The notes: generated from the letters alone by a model not told the origin. 6,378 bases of DNA from an uncultured Caulobacteraceae bacterium (GCA_937952995.1 CALFYB010000091.1:1-6378); one strand, 5' to 3'. Shown: positions 1 to 6,102, counted from the first letter of the stretch. Numbers and translations are program-made.

Positions 1-478
1 TGCCGGTCCACTCGCCGCTGATCATGCGGGGCAGATAGAGCGCCTTTTGCCGGTCCGATCCGTGGGCGTGCAGGGCCTCGATCGCGCCTTGGGTCAGCAT
101 GGGACATAGGCCAAAGGCCATGTTGGAGGCGTGAATGGTCTCAAAGACCGCCAGTTCCAAGGCCTTGGGCAGGCCTTGGCCGCCATAGGCCGGATCAGCG
201 GCCAGACTGTTCCAGCCGCCGTCAGCGAAGGCCTTATAGGCGTCGGCAAATCCGGGTGCAGCCGTGACCTTGCCATTGGCATAGACCGCGCCATGCTTGT
301 CACCGATCCGGTTGAGGGGGGCCAAGACGCCAGTCGCCAGATCGCCCGCCGCCTCCAGAACCGCCGCCATCAGGTCCGCGTCGAAGTCGGGAAAGCCACC
401 GCCTTGGTTGACTTGGCCGATATTGACCACATCGGTCAGGGCAAAGCTGAGGTCACGAAGGGGGGCGCGATAGGTCAT
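1..478 (-). CDS. Acyl-CoA dehydrogenase, DmdC/FadE-like (N-terminal part, cut by window edge)
   Basis: Flavin-dependent enzyme that oxidises an acyl-CoA thioester to the 2-enoyl-CoA and passes electrons to electron-transfer flavoprotein; cytoplasmic. About 159 residues are visible, beginning MTYRAPLRDLSFAL. This short N-terminal segment is typical of the roughly 590-residue acyl-CoA dehydrogenases that include 3-methylmercaptopropionyl-CoA dehydrogenases. The following helical domain contains GWNSLAADPAYGGQGLP (about residues 89-105) and ends at SGEWTG, just before the expected FAD/substrate-binding TEP-type motif, which lies outside the window. The ATG at 478-476 is preceded by a purine-rich AAGAGAG stretch about 7 nt upstream, a modest ribosome binding site. 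The gene is divergent from the YceI gene at 660. The family call is secure. The exact substrate cannot be read from this part, and many such genes are simply called acyl-CoA dehydrogenase. Confidence 0.9.
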   Translation of the reverse strand, partial: MTYRAPLRDLSFALTDVVNIGQVNQGGGFPDFDADLMAAVLEAAGDLATGVLAPLNRIGDKHGAVYANGKVTAAPGFADAYKAFADGGWNSLAADPAYGGQGLPKALELAVFETIHASNMAFGLCPMLTQGAIEALHAHGSDRQKALYLPRMISGEWTG

Positions 479-590
479 TTGACACTCTCTTAGCGAGCCA
501 TTGCGGCAAGGGGCGCTACCCCTTTCCTTTAAGATGGTGGCCTGAGCCTGCCAAGTCGGTATGATTATCCAGTTTGTTGGCCCAGCAGTC

Positions 591-619
591 TTGCGCCATG
601 ATCATGACATGATTAGATG
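591..619 (+). promoter_or_regulatory. Candidate promoter with palindromic operator in its spacer
   Basis: Upstream of the first YceI gene, a TTGCGC hexamer (591-596) is followed after exactly 17 nt by TAGATG (614-619), a weak sigma70-like -10. The 17-nt spacer is almost entirely symmetric: CATGATCATG (597-606) is a perfect palindrome, and ATCATG-A-CATGAT (601-613) is a perfect inverted repeat, so the 6-mer CATGAT or its complement occurs three times. A dimeric regulator bound here would sit between -35 and -10. The hexamers are poor matches, so the promoter is an inference; the symmetry is directly visible. Confidence 0.3.
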
Positions 620-649
620 GCAATAACTGCAACTGAACATATTGCAATT

Positions 650-655
650 AGGAGG
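650..655 (+). promoter_or_regulatory. Strong ribosome binding site fixing the YceI start
   Basis: AGGAGG lies 4 nt before the ATG at 660. It selects this start over the in-frame upstream ATG at 642, which would place the ribosome binding site inside the coding sequence and spoil the signal peptide. Confidence 0.8.
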
Positions 656-659
656 CTCC

Positions 660-1271
660 ATGTTTCGCTCAATCCTCGTGGCCGCAGCGGCCCTGACCCT
701 GATCACCGCCCCAGCCGCCATGGCCGCGCCGGGTGTGTCGTCCAAGGCTGTGGCAGACATGCCAGCGGGCACCTATGGCATCGACACAACCCATGCCAGC
801 CTCGTGGCCAAGGTCGGTCACATGGGCTTCTCGAACTATGCAATGCGCTTCACCAAGATCGATGCGCGCTTCACCTTCGATCCGGCCAACCCCACGGCGG
901 CCAAGGTGACGGCAACGGTGGACCCCGCATCGATTGATACGGGCAGCGCCAGCTTTAACGAGCAACTTAAGGGTCCGACTTGGCTGAACGCGGCTAAGTT
1001 CCCCACTATCAGCTTCGCCTCAACCGCTCTGGTCGTCACTGGCACCAATACCGGCAAGATGACTGGCGACCTGACCTTCCTTGGCGTGACCAAGCCGGTC
1101 ACGTTTGATGTGACTTGGAATGGCGTCGGCTCGGGCATGATGACCGAAACCCGCACGGGCTTCTCCGCGACCGGCGCGATCAAGCGCACGGATTTTGGCT
1201 TTGGAACCTATGTGCCGGTGATCAGCGACAAGGTTGATCTGCAGATCGAGATTGAATTTACGAAGAAATAG
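660..1271 (+). CDS. YceI-family periplasmic protein (first copy)
   Basis: A 203-residue secreted protein of the YceI family, a lipocalin-like beta-barrel. Characterised members bind polyisoprenoid chains, and E. coli YceI is a periplasmic protein induced by high pH. Residues 1-22 form a typical signal peptide (MFRS, a hydrophobic stretch, then a probable cut after AMA). The mature part shows the family landmarks: YGIDTTHASLVAKVGHMGFS (39-58), an FDP segment (73-75), WLNAAKFPTISFAS (108-121), GDLTFLGVTKPVTFDV (136-151) and a C-terminal RTDFGFGTY (176-184). The histidines at 45 and 54 in the first strands match the classical YceI pattern, which the second copy at 1990 lacks. It precedes cytochrome b561, recalling the E. 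coli yceJ-yceI pair, but a hairpin and 139 nt separate it from the next gene, so it may also be transcribed alone. The ligand is unknown. Confidence 0.92.
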   Translation: MFRSILVAAAALTLITAPAAMAAPGVSSKAVADMPAGTYGIDTTHASLVAKVGHMGFSNYAMRFTKIDARFTFDPANPTAAKVTATVDPASIDTGSASFNEQLKGPTWLNAAKFPTISFASTALVVTGTNTGKMTGDLTFLGVTKPVTFDVTWNGVGSGMMTETRTGFSATGAIKRTDFGFGTYVPVISDKVDLQIEIEFTKK

Positions 1272-1294
1272 GGCCGTTCCTCAACCGGCCCTTT
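1271..1294 (+). terminator. Weak intrinsic terminator or attenuating hairpin after first YceI gene
   Basis: Starting at the last base of the stop codon, GGGCCG (1271-1276) pairs with CGGCCC (1286-1291) around a 9-nt loop, and the stem can extend by TT/AA past a bulged C. It is followed by only TTT. The short U-run suggests partial termination, allowing some read-through into the cytochrome b561 gene. The remaining 1295-1410 stretch shows only a small GGCGC/GCGCC hairpin near 1320-1335 and no convincing promoter. Confidence 0.5.
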
Positions 1295-1410
1295 GCCGTT
1301 CGATTGCAAGGGGTCGGGGGGGCGCTGCTATGCGCCACATGAAGTCAAGGCTCTCGTGGGTGCTAAAGACTATGGTGTTCAGGCCCTTCCAATCCCAACG
1401 AGACATTTCA

Positions 1411-1986
1411 ATGACCGACAAGATTGATAATCGCTACACCACCGTGGCCATCGTGCTCCATTGGTTGATCGCCTTGATCCTGATCAGTACGATCGCGGTA
1501 GCTTGGCAATTTGACGATGCCAAAGGACTGGCCAAGTTCCAGCTGTTTCAGTTGCATAAGTCGCTGGGCATCACGGTCTTGGCCCTTAGCCTCGCGCGCT
1601 TGGGTTGGCGATTGATCAACCCGGTGCCGGCCCCTTTGGCCAGCCTCAAGCCTTGGGAGAAGGTCCTCTCCAAGGTCGTGCATGTCGGGTTCTACGTCAT
1701 CATGCTCGGCATGCCCTTGACCGGCTGGCTGGTGGTTTCGGCCTCGCCCAAGAATATACCGACCCTGCTTTACGGGATTATTGACCTGCCCTATCTGCCT
1801 TTCGTGCATGGTCTGGCGCAGGAGCAGGCCCACAATTTGCAAGAGCTGTTCGAAGAGGTGCACGAGGCCATGGGCAAGGTGACCTATGCCCTGATCGTGC
1901 TGCATGTCGGCGCAGCGTTGAAGCATCAGTTCATCGACCGGGACGGGGTCCTGTCGCGGATGGTGCCCTTTCTCAAGAAGGCCTAA
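1411..1986 (+). CDS. Cytochrome b561 (CybB/YceJ type)
   Basis: A 191-residue di-heme b-type cytochrome of the inner membrane, in the family that includes E. coli CybB (a superoxide:ubiquinone oxidoreductase) and YceJ. Four hydrophobic segments are visible at about residues 11-32, 50-68, 89-110 and 155-171. The four expected heme-ligand histidines are in family positions: H17 (VLHW), H49 (QLHKSLG), H151 (EVHEAMGK) and H165 (VLHVGAALKH). The ATG at 1411 is chosen because family members begin just before the RYTTVAIVLHW motif; an in-frame ATG at 1330 would add 27 residues of unrelated sequence. The ribosome binding site at 1411 is weak (an ACGAGA stretch about 8 nt upstream). The stop codon is 3 nt from the next YceI start. 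It probably exchanges electrons with the quinone pool, perhaps together with the flanking YceI proteins; that partnership is inferred from gene order. Confidence 0.92.
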   Translation: MTDKIDNRYTTVAIVLHWLIALILISTIAVAWQFDDAKGLAKFQLFQLHKSLGITVLALSLARLGWRLINPVPAPLASLKPWEKVLSKVVHVGFYVIMLGMPLTGWLVVSASPKNIPTLLYGIIDLPYLPFVHGLAQEQAHNLQELFEEVHEAMGKVTYALIVLHVGAALKHQFIDRDGVLSRMVPFLKKA

Positions 1987-1989
1987 CCG

Positions 1990-2565
1990 ATGACGAAGTT
2001 CTCTGCGCTCGCGGCTACCGCCGTCTTTTCTCTGTTCAGCCTGTCAGCGAGCGAGGCCCTGTCAGCAACGCGCTGGACCGTCGATAAGGCCGCATCACGC
2101 GTCGGCTTTGAAGCGGCGATGAACGGCGAAGGCTTTACCGGCACTTTTAAACGCTACGACGCTCAGATCAGCTTTGATCCAAAGGATTTGAAGGGCTCCA
2201 AGGCGGTGGTCTCGATCGACATGACCTCGGCCTTTACTAACGAGCAGACCCGCGACGAGTCCTTGCCAACCGCTGATTGGTTCAATGCCGCGAAGTTTCC
2301 CCGCGCCACCTTCGTCACCACCGGCTTTACGGCTTTGGGCGGAGGCAAATATCAGGCTGCAGGCGATCTGACCCTCAAGGGCGTCTCCAAGCCCATCCTC
2401 TTGCCCTTCACCTTGGTCATCAGCGGTGATACGGCCAAGATGACCAGTGCCATCATCGTCAATCGGCTGGTCTTTGGGGTGGGGCAAGGGCAGTGGAAGA
2501 CCGAGGAAGCCATTCCGGCCCGCGTGACCGTTCGTATCGCCCTGACCGCCAAGTCGGCCCGGTGA
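1990..2565 (+). CDS. YceI-family periplasmic protein (second copy)
   Basis: A 191-residue secreted YceI-family protein. An N-terminal signal sequence of about 22-26 residues is visible; the cleavage site is ambiguous between SEA and LSA. The mature domain begins WTVDKAASRVGF (29-40) and keeps the landmarks GTFKRYDAQISFDP (51-64), WFNAAKFPRATFVTT (97-111) and GDLTLKGVSKPILLPF (125-140). It differs from the copy at 660: the histidine-bearing first strands are replaced by AAMNGEGFTGTF, and the tail reads VNRLVFGVGQGQW instead of RTDFGFGTY. It is therefore a diverged subtype rather than a recent duplicate. An AAGAAGG ribosome binding site lies inside the end of the cytochrome gene about 8 nt before the ATG, and the gap is only 3 nt, so the two genes are almost certainly co-transcribed. 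Its stop codon overlaps the Sua5 start. Confidence 0.92.
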   Translation: MTKFSALAATAVFSLFSLSASEALSATRWTVDKAASRVGFEAAMNGEGFTGTFKRYDAQISFDPKDLKGSKAVVSIDMTSAFTNEQTRDESLPTADWFNAAKFPRATFVTTGFTALGGGKYQAAGDLTLKGVSKPILLPFTLVISGDTAKMTSAIIVNRLVFGVGQGQWKTEEAIPARVTVRIALTAKSAR

Positions 2566-3488
2566 TCACTGGCTCTGCTGAGACTGCAGCTGCGGCCCTA
2601 AACGGCGGGGCGCTGGTGCTGTTGCCCACGGAAACTGTCTATGGGCTAGCGGCCGACGCCAGCAATCCCTTGGCGGTGGCGGCCATCTATCAGGCCAAGG
2701 GTCGGCCCAGTTTCAATCCCCTGATTGCTCATGTCGCTGACCTTGAAGCGGCCCAAGCCATCGCGGTGCTCGACGAGCGCGCCCTGAAGCTCGCGCGCGC
2801 CTTTTGGCCGGGGCCCTTGACGCTCGTTGCACCCATTCGAGCCCCCGAGTTGGTTTGCGATCTGGCCCGCGCCGGATTGGATACGGTCGCCGTGCGGGTA
2901 CCGGGTCACGATCTGGCCCGCGCCGTCCTGCACGCCTTTGGCAAGCCCGTTGTGGCCCCCTCGGCCAATCGGTCCGGGCGGCCCAGTCCCACCAATCTCA
3001 ATGACGCGATGGAAGAGACCGGCTTTGCGGTGGCAGCGGCCTTGGACGGAGGGCCCTGCACGGTTGGGCTGGAGTCCACAGTCGTAGCCGTGTTCGGCGG
3101 ACAGTTGCGGCTCTTGCGGCCCGGAGCGGTCACACGCGCTCAGATCGAGGCGGTGGCGGGGCCTTTGAGTGATGATCCTGACGCGTCGGATGCCCACCGC
3201 TCACCCGGGCGCTTGGCCTTGCACTATGCCCCTGACGCTCCGGTGCGGTTGAATGCGACCGATGCTTTGCCGGGCGAGGCGTTTTTGGGGTTCGGTGCAG
3301 TCGGACCGGGAGAATTCAACCTGAGCCCGTCAGGCGACTTGGCCGAAGCCGCCGCCAATCTCTTCGCTTTTCTGCGCTCGGCGGACCGACGGAAGCCCGC
3401 CGCTATCGCCGTTGCCCCCATCCCACAAGAGGGGCTTGGCGAGGCTATCAATGACCGCCTCAATCGCGCTGCGGGATTTGTGGGGTAG
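2562..3488 (+). CDS. sua5: L-threonylcarbamoyladenylate synthase, Sua5 type (TsaC)
   Basis: Makes threonylcarbamoyl-AMP from threonine, bicarbonate and ATP, the first step of t6A37 formation on tRNAs that read ANN codons; cytoplasmic. The 308 residues fit the two-domain Sua5 form rather than the roughly 190-residue TsaC/YrdC form. Visible motifs: PTETVYGL (22-29), KGRPSFNPL (46-54), WPGPLTLV (82-89), VAVRVPGH (109-116), APSANRSGRPSPT (132-144), GLESTVV (169-175), RPGAVT (186-191), and the Sua5-domain motif SPGRLALHYAP (214-224). The start is taken as GTG 2562-2564, because homology begins right after it and it overlaps the upstream TGA as GTGA (4-nt overlap, typical translational coupling). 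The ATG at 2493 lies deep in the YceI gene and gives non-homologous sequence. The stop codon lies in a GGGGTAGGGGG string that recurs at 3595-3605. Confidence 0.93.
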   Translation: MITGSAETAAAALNGGALVLLPTETVYGLAADASNPLAVAAIYQAKGRPSFNPLIAHVADLEAAQAIAVLDERALKLARAFWPGPLTLVAPIRAPELVCDLARAGLDTVAVRVPGHDLARAVLHAFGKPVVAPSANRSGRPSPTNLNDAMEETGFAVAAALDGGPCTVGLESTVVAVFGGQLRLLRPGAVTRAQIEAVAGPLSDDPDASDAHRSPGRLALHYAPDAPVRLNATDALPGEAFLGFGAVGPGEFNLSPSGDLAEAAANLFAFLRSADRRKPAAIAVAPIPQEGLGEAINDRLNRAAGFVG

Positions 3489-3502
3489 GGGGAATTAAAC
3501 AA

Positions 3503-3605
3503 GGCCCCCTTCGGCGCTGCGCGCCACTTCCCCCAGAGGGGGAAGATTTACCGACCGAAGATCTTCCCCCCTTGGGGGAAGTACCGGCGAAGCCGGGGTA
3601 GGGGG
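3503..3605. repeat. Symmetric four-hairpin intergenic repeat (REP/BIME-like)
   Basis: A compact inverted-repeat element between Sua5 and the DUF2147 gene. In order: outer arm CCCCCT (3505-3510); hairpin GGCGC-TGC-GCGCC (3513-3525); hairpin CTTCCCCC-AGA-GGGGGAAG (3527-3545); a central region with the palindrome GAAGATCTTC (3557-3566); hairpin CTTCCCCC-CTT-GGGGGAAG (3563-3581); hairpin CCGGC-GAA-GCCGG (3584-3596); outer arm AGGGGG (3600-3605). Left and right halves mirror each other, and all four hairpins have 3-nt loops. This layout is that of a paired REP-type or non-autonomous element. Comparable CTTCCCCC hairpins are frequent between genes in Caulobacterales, to my recollection. It may also act as a terminator or mRNA stabiliser for Sua5. 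Confidence 0.7.
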
Positions 3606-3628
3606 TGCATCCCCAATCTCTCCGCCGC

Positions 3629-3651
3629 GGCCCCGCCTGGGCGGGGATCCA
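3629..3651. repeat. Second, unrelated intergenic hairpin repeat
   Basis: CCCCGCC (3631-3637) and GGCGGGG (3640-3646) form a 7-bp stem with a 2-nt loop, followed by ATCCAG. Read on the minus strand it gives CTGGATCCCCGCC, which translates as the WIPAQAG-type string that recurs in spurious ORFs of many proteobacterial genomes. This marks it as a dispersed repeat, distinct from the CTTCCCCC element just upstream. Confidence 0.55.
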
Positions 3652-3652
3652 G

Positions 3653-3683
3653 TTGGTCATTTACCGTTCATCTTACCTATAAT
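3653..3683 (+). promoter_or_regulatory. Candidate promoter of the DUF2147 gene
   Basis: A perfect TATAAT -10 hexamer lies at 3678-3683, about 31 nt before the DUF2147 start. Upstream, TTGGTC (3653-3658) could act as the -35 with a long 19-nt spacer, and no better hexamer is present. The gene follows a repeat cluster, so an independent promoter is expected. Confidence 0.5.
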
Positions 3684-3714
3684 AGAAATTGCCTTCCCAA
3701 CAGGAGATGGACCG

Positions 3715-4131
3715 ATGATGAAAGCCGCCCTCATAGCCCTGACCGCCAGCCTTGCCTTGGCAGGCGCAGTCAGCGCCTCTGATGTCACAGGTGTATGGCG
3801 CACCTCAGAACGCGGCGGACGGATCGAGATCAATCCCTGCGGCAACTCCATCTGTGGCAAGATCGTGGGCGGCAATGCCGGGCCCGGTGAGCTCACAACC
3901 GACGCTAAGAATAAGGACGCAGCCCTGCGCAACCGGCCCCTGAATGGGCTAGTGATCATGAAGGGCTTCTCTGGCGGTCCAAACGAATGGACCGGCGGCA
4001 CGATCTATAATCCCAATGACGGCGGCACCTACAAGGCCAGCGTCAAGCTCGCCGCGCAGGATACACTTCAGGTCAAGGGCTGCCTTGCGCCCATGCTGTG
4101 TCAGACCCAGACGTGGAAGCGCTTGAAATAG
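3715..4131 (+). CDS. DUF2147 family secreted protein
   Basis: A 138-residue exported protein of unknown function, recognised as DUF2147. A signal peptide occupies about residues 1-22 (MMKAAL, hydrophobic core, SAS/SA cut). The domain shows its landmarks in order: GVWRT (26-30), GGRIEINPCGNSICGKIVG (34-52), NKDAALRNRPLNG (66-78), GFSGGPNEWTGGTIYNPNDG (84-103), and a C-terminal VKGC and CQTQTWKRL. Four cysteines (42, 47, 123, 129) probably form two disulfides in the periplasm. AGGAGA ends 7 nt before the ATG at 3715; the tandem ATG at 3718 is an equally usable start, one residue shorter. The gene appears to be a single-gene unit with its own TATAAT promoter, convergent with aminopeptidase P. 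No catalytic residues are known for the family, so no activity is assigned. Confidence 0.9.
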   Translation: MMKAALIALTASLALAGAVSASDVTGVWRTSERGGRIEINPCGNSICGKIVGGNAGPGELTTDAKNKDAALRNRPLNGLVIMKGFSGGPNEWTGGTIYNPNDGGTYKASVKLAAQDTLQVKGCLAPMLCQTQTWKRLK

Positions 4132-4137
4132 AGCCGC

Positions 4138-4163
4138 CTGCGTCCCGTTAGAGCGGGGCGCAG
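4138..4163. terminator. Hairpin between convergent genes (possible bidirectional terminator)
   Basis: CTGCGTCCCG (4138-4147) pairs with CGGGGCGCAG (4154-4163) as a 10-bp stem with one G-U pair and a 6-nt loop. It begins 7 nt after the DUF2147 stop. Its loop contains the stop codon of the aminopeptidase gene on the other strand, so the stem includes the last codons of that gene. Neither strand has a U-run, so termination is only suggested by position. Confidence 0.4.
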
Positions 4164-5953
4164 ACTGCCTTCAGCCAATCGGCAATTGGCGCTTCAAGCT
4201 GCGGTGCGATCACCTCGACGACGCGGGCGTGATAGGCGTCGATCTGGGCGATCTCTTCAGCGGTCATCAGCGACTTGACCATCAGGCGCCGGTCGATGGG
4301 TGCCAGGGTCAGTTGCTCAAAGCCGAGCATCGCGCGTTCCCCGCCCGCGATGGGGCTGGCGGGTGTGACGACCTGCAGGTTCTCAATGCGGATGCCATAT
4401 TCGCCATCCTTGTAGAAGCCGGGTTCGTTAGAAACGACCATGCCAGGCTGTAATGCGACGCTGTTGGGCATCTTGGAGATCCGGTGCGGACCCTCGTGGA
4501 CGCCGAGATAGCTGCCAACCCCGTGGCCCGTGCCGTGATCATAGTCCAGCCCCGCCATCCACAGCGGCAGGCGCGCTAGAGCGTCCAAGGCCGAGCCCGT
4601 GGTTCCGGCTGGAAAGCGCACACGGCCCAAGGCCAGATGGCCCTTTAATACCAGAGTAAAACGCTCAGCCATTTCGGCGGAGGGCTCACCAATCGCGACC
4701 GTGCGGGTCACATCGGTGGTGCCGTCCAGATATTGCCCGCCTGAATCGACCAGCAATAACGAGCCGAGCTTGGCGCGCTGATTGAGGCGCGCCGAAGGGT
4801 GATAGTGACAGATGGCCCCGTTCGAGCCTGCTCCGGCGATGGTGTCGAACGACAGGTCCTTGAGCATGCCGGTGGCTTCGCGCAGGCCTTCGAGTTTGGT
4901 GACCGCCTCCAACTCATCGGGCGGCGAGACCTGACCGTCGGTGGCTAGCCAGTACAGAAAACGCGTTAGAGCCGCGCCGTCGCGGGCATGGGCCTTGCGG
5001 CTGCCTTCGATCTCGACCGCGTTCTTGCAGGCGCGCGGCAGGGCGCAGGGGTCCATGGCCCGAACGATCTTGGCCCCGGCTTGGGTCAGACGCTCGAAAT
5101 ACCAGGCCGAAGACTGGGCTGGATCGATCAGGACGGTCTTACCCTTCAGCCCATCAAGGGCGGCGGGCAGGGCTTCGGAGGGCTGCAGAGCGACCTCATT
5201 ACCAAGCCACGCGGGAAGCTCGTCCGTCACCTTGGCTGGATCTAGGAACAGCTGCGCCGTGCCATCGCGGTGCAAGATCGCTTGAGCCAGCGGCAGGGGC
5301 GAGCGGATCACATCACCGCCGCGAATATTGAACAGCCATGCCATCGAGGCGGGGGCCGTTAGAACCGCGACATCGGCCTCGCCGAGACCCGCACCGATGC
5401 GGGCGCGCTTGGCCTTGGAGTCTTCACCGGCATAGGCCAGAGGGTGGGGAACGACGGGCGCGCAGGGCTGGGCCGGGCGATCGCTCCAGGCCTGATCCAG
5501 CGGGTTGGCGGCGACGGGCTTAAGAGTGGCCCCTACGGCGGCGGCGGCGCTTTGCAGGCGCTCCAAGGTCTCGGGGCTGTGCAGGCGAGGATCATAGCCG
5601 ATCACCTGTCCGGCCTTGGCCACTTCGGTCAGATAGGCCGGTACGCCGCCCTCAACCAGATCGCGGATCTCGAATAGCGCGGCATCGACCTGATCGCGGA
5701 CCTGGATCGTATAACGGCCATCGACAAAGACCGCAGCCTTGTCCTTGAGGATCACTGCGGCTCCCGCTGAGCCGGTAAAGCCCGTCGCCCAAGCCAATCG
5801 ATCATTGGCCGCAGGCAGATATTCGTTCTGATGCTCGTCCTCGTGAGGCAGCAACAGCCCATCCAGACCTTGGGCAGCCATGGCTTGCCGGATCAGGGGG
5901 AGGTGCTTGGAACCGAAGGACGGATCGGTGGATTCTTCAAAGGACTGGCGCAT
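4148..5953 (-). CDS. Xaa-Pro aminopeptidase (aminopeptidase P, M24B, three-domain form)
   Basis: A 601-residue metallopeptidase that removes an N-terminal residue preceding proline; cytoplasmic, no signal peptide. It has the three-domain layout of eukaryotic XPNPEP1 and many alphaproteobacterial enzymes: creatinase-like N domain (about 15-150, with WATGFTGSAGAAVI at 55-68 and VDGRY at 77-81), a second creatinase-like domain (about 155-310, with MAWLFNIRGGDV), and the pita-bread catalytic domain plus C-terminal segment (about 315-601). All five dimetal ligands are present by alignment from memory with XPNPEP1: D403 (VDSGGQY), D414 (TTDVTRT), H477 (HGTGHGVG), E510 (NEPGFY) and E524 (IRIEN). The accessory histidines H383, H473 and H486 (VHEGPH) are also present. 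The ATG at 5953 fits the family start (MRQSFEES...). Its ribosome binding site is weak. It stands alone, facing the DUF2147 gene. Confidence 0.95.
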   Translation of the reverse strand: MRQSFEESTDPSFGSKHLPLIRQAMAAQGLDGLLLPHEDEHQNEYLPAANDRLAWATGFTGSAGAAVILKDKAAVFVDGRYTIQVRDQVDAALFEIRDLVEGGVPAYLTEVAKAGQVIGYDPRLHSPETLERLQSAAAAVGATLKPVAANPLDQAWSDRPAQPCAPVVPHPLAYAGEDSKAKRARIGAGLGEADVAVLTAPASMAWLFNIRGGDVIRSPLPLAQAILHRDGTAQLFLDPAKVTDELPAWLGNEVALQPSEALPAALDGLKGKTVLIDPAQSSAWYFERLTQAGAKIVRAMDPCALPRACKNAVEIEGSRKAHARDGAALTRFLYWLATDGQVSPPDELEAVTKLEGLREATGMLKDLSFDTIAGAGSNGAICHYHPSARLNQRAKLGSLLLVDSGGQYLDGTTDVTRTVAIGEPSAEMAERFTLVLKGHLALGRVRFPAGTTGSALDALARLPLWMAGLDYDHGTGHGVGSYLGVHEGPHRISKMPNSVALQPGMVVSNEPGFYKDGEYGIRIENLQVVTPASPIAGGERAMLGFEQLTLAPIDRRLMVKSLMTAEEIAQIDAYHARVVEVIAPQLEAPIADWLKAVCAPL

Positions 5954-6009
5954 GGCCTGAGGGTAAGACTTTCGCTGTCAGGGTGCAATCGGGGGCTATT
6001 GATTTGTTT

Positions 6010-6038
6010 AATAATTTGAAACAATCTATCAAAGTCAA
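6010..6038 (-). promoter_or_regulatory. Candidate promoter of the aminopeptidase P gene
   Basis: On the minus strand, TTGACT (6038-6033) is followed after 17 nt by ATTATT (6015-6010), giving a start near 6003 and a leader of about 50 nt. The -35 is close to consensus and the -10 is mediocre. The -35 overlaps the last two bases of the T-run of the upstream terminator, so one transcript ends where the next promoter begins. Confidence 0.4.
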
Positions 6039-6074
6039 AAAAGAAATGGACCAGAATCCTGTCTGGTCCATTTC
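6037..6074 (-). terminator. Strong intrinsic terminator ending the tRNA/trailer transcript
   Basis: On the minus strand a perfect 13-bp stem, GAAATGGACCAGA (6074-6062) with TCTGGTCCATTTC (6055-6043), closes a 6-nt loop and is followed directly by TTTTTT (6042-6037). The U-run is present only on this strand, so the terminator serves leftward transcription from the tRNA side and not the aminopeptidase gene, which starts downstream of it. Confidence 0.85.
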
Positions 6075-6089
6075 CAAATTTGGGGTGCA

Positions 6090-6102
6090 TCACCCTCGCC
6101 AC
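6090..6102. repeat. 13-bp inverted copy of the tRNA 3' end
   Basis: TCACCCTCGCCAC on the plus strand is identical to the minus-strand tRNA 3' end at 6283-6271: the last base of the T stem, the 3' acceptor strand, discriminator G, CCA and one flanking C. The copy is inverted relative to the tRNA, with 168 nt between the two. It is preceded on the plus strand by TGGGGTG (6081-6087), close to the tRNA 5' acceptor strand GGGGGTG, so plus-strand sequence can fold into an acceptor-stem-like minihelix. Confidence 0.85.

Noticed and set aside
131..493. Open frame of about 120 codons on the plus strand over the acyl-CoA dehydrogenase
   Set aside because: It is the shadow of the minus-strand gene, which has clear family motifs; no ribosome binding site or homology of its own.
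508..524. AAGGGG-CGCTA-CCCCTT hairpin followed by a pyrimidine-rich stretch, terminator-like on the plus strand
   Set aside because: No plus-strand gene precedes it; the short stem lies in the leader region of the divergent acyl-CoA dehydrogenase and has no clear role.
1330..1410. In-frame upstream start that would add 27 residues to cytochrome b561
   Set aside because: The added residues are basic and unlike the family, whose members start shortly before the first heme-ligand motif.
3503..3605. CRISPR-like repeat
   Set aside because: Only paired hairpins in mirror symmetry, with no regularly spaced direct repeats or spacers.
3460..3660. 66-codon minus-strand ORF across the Sua5 end and the repeats
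   Set aside because: Its protein contains WIPAQAG-type strings produced by intergenic repeats; it is an artefact of the hairpin elements.
4229..5677. Several plus-strand open frames of 60-114 codons inside the aminopeptidase gene
   Set aside because: All are antisense shadows of a full-length gene with intact catalytic residues, as expected in GC-rich coding DNA.
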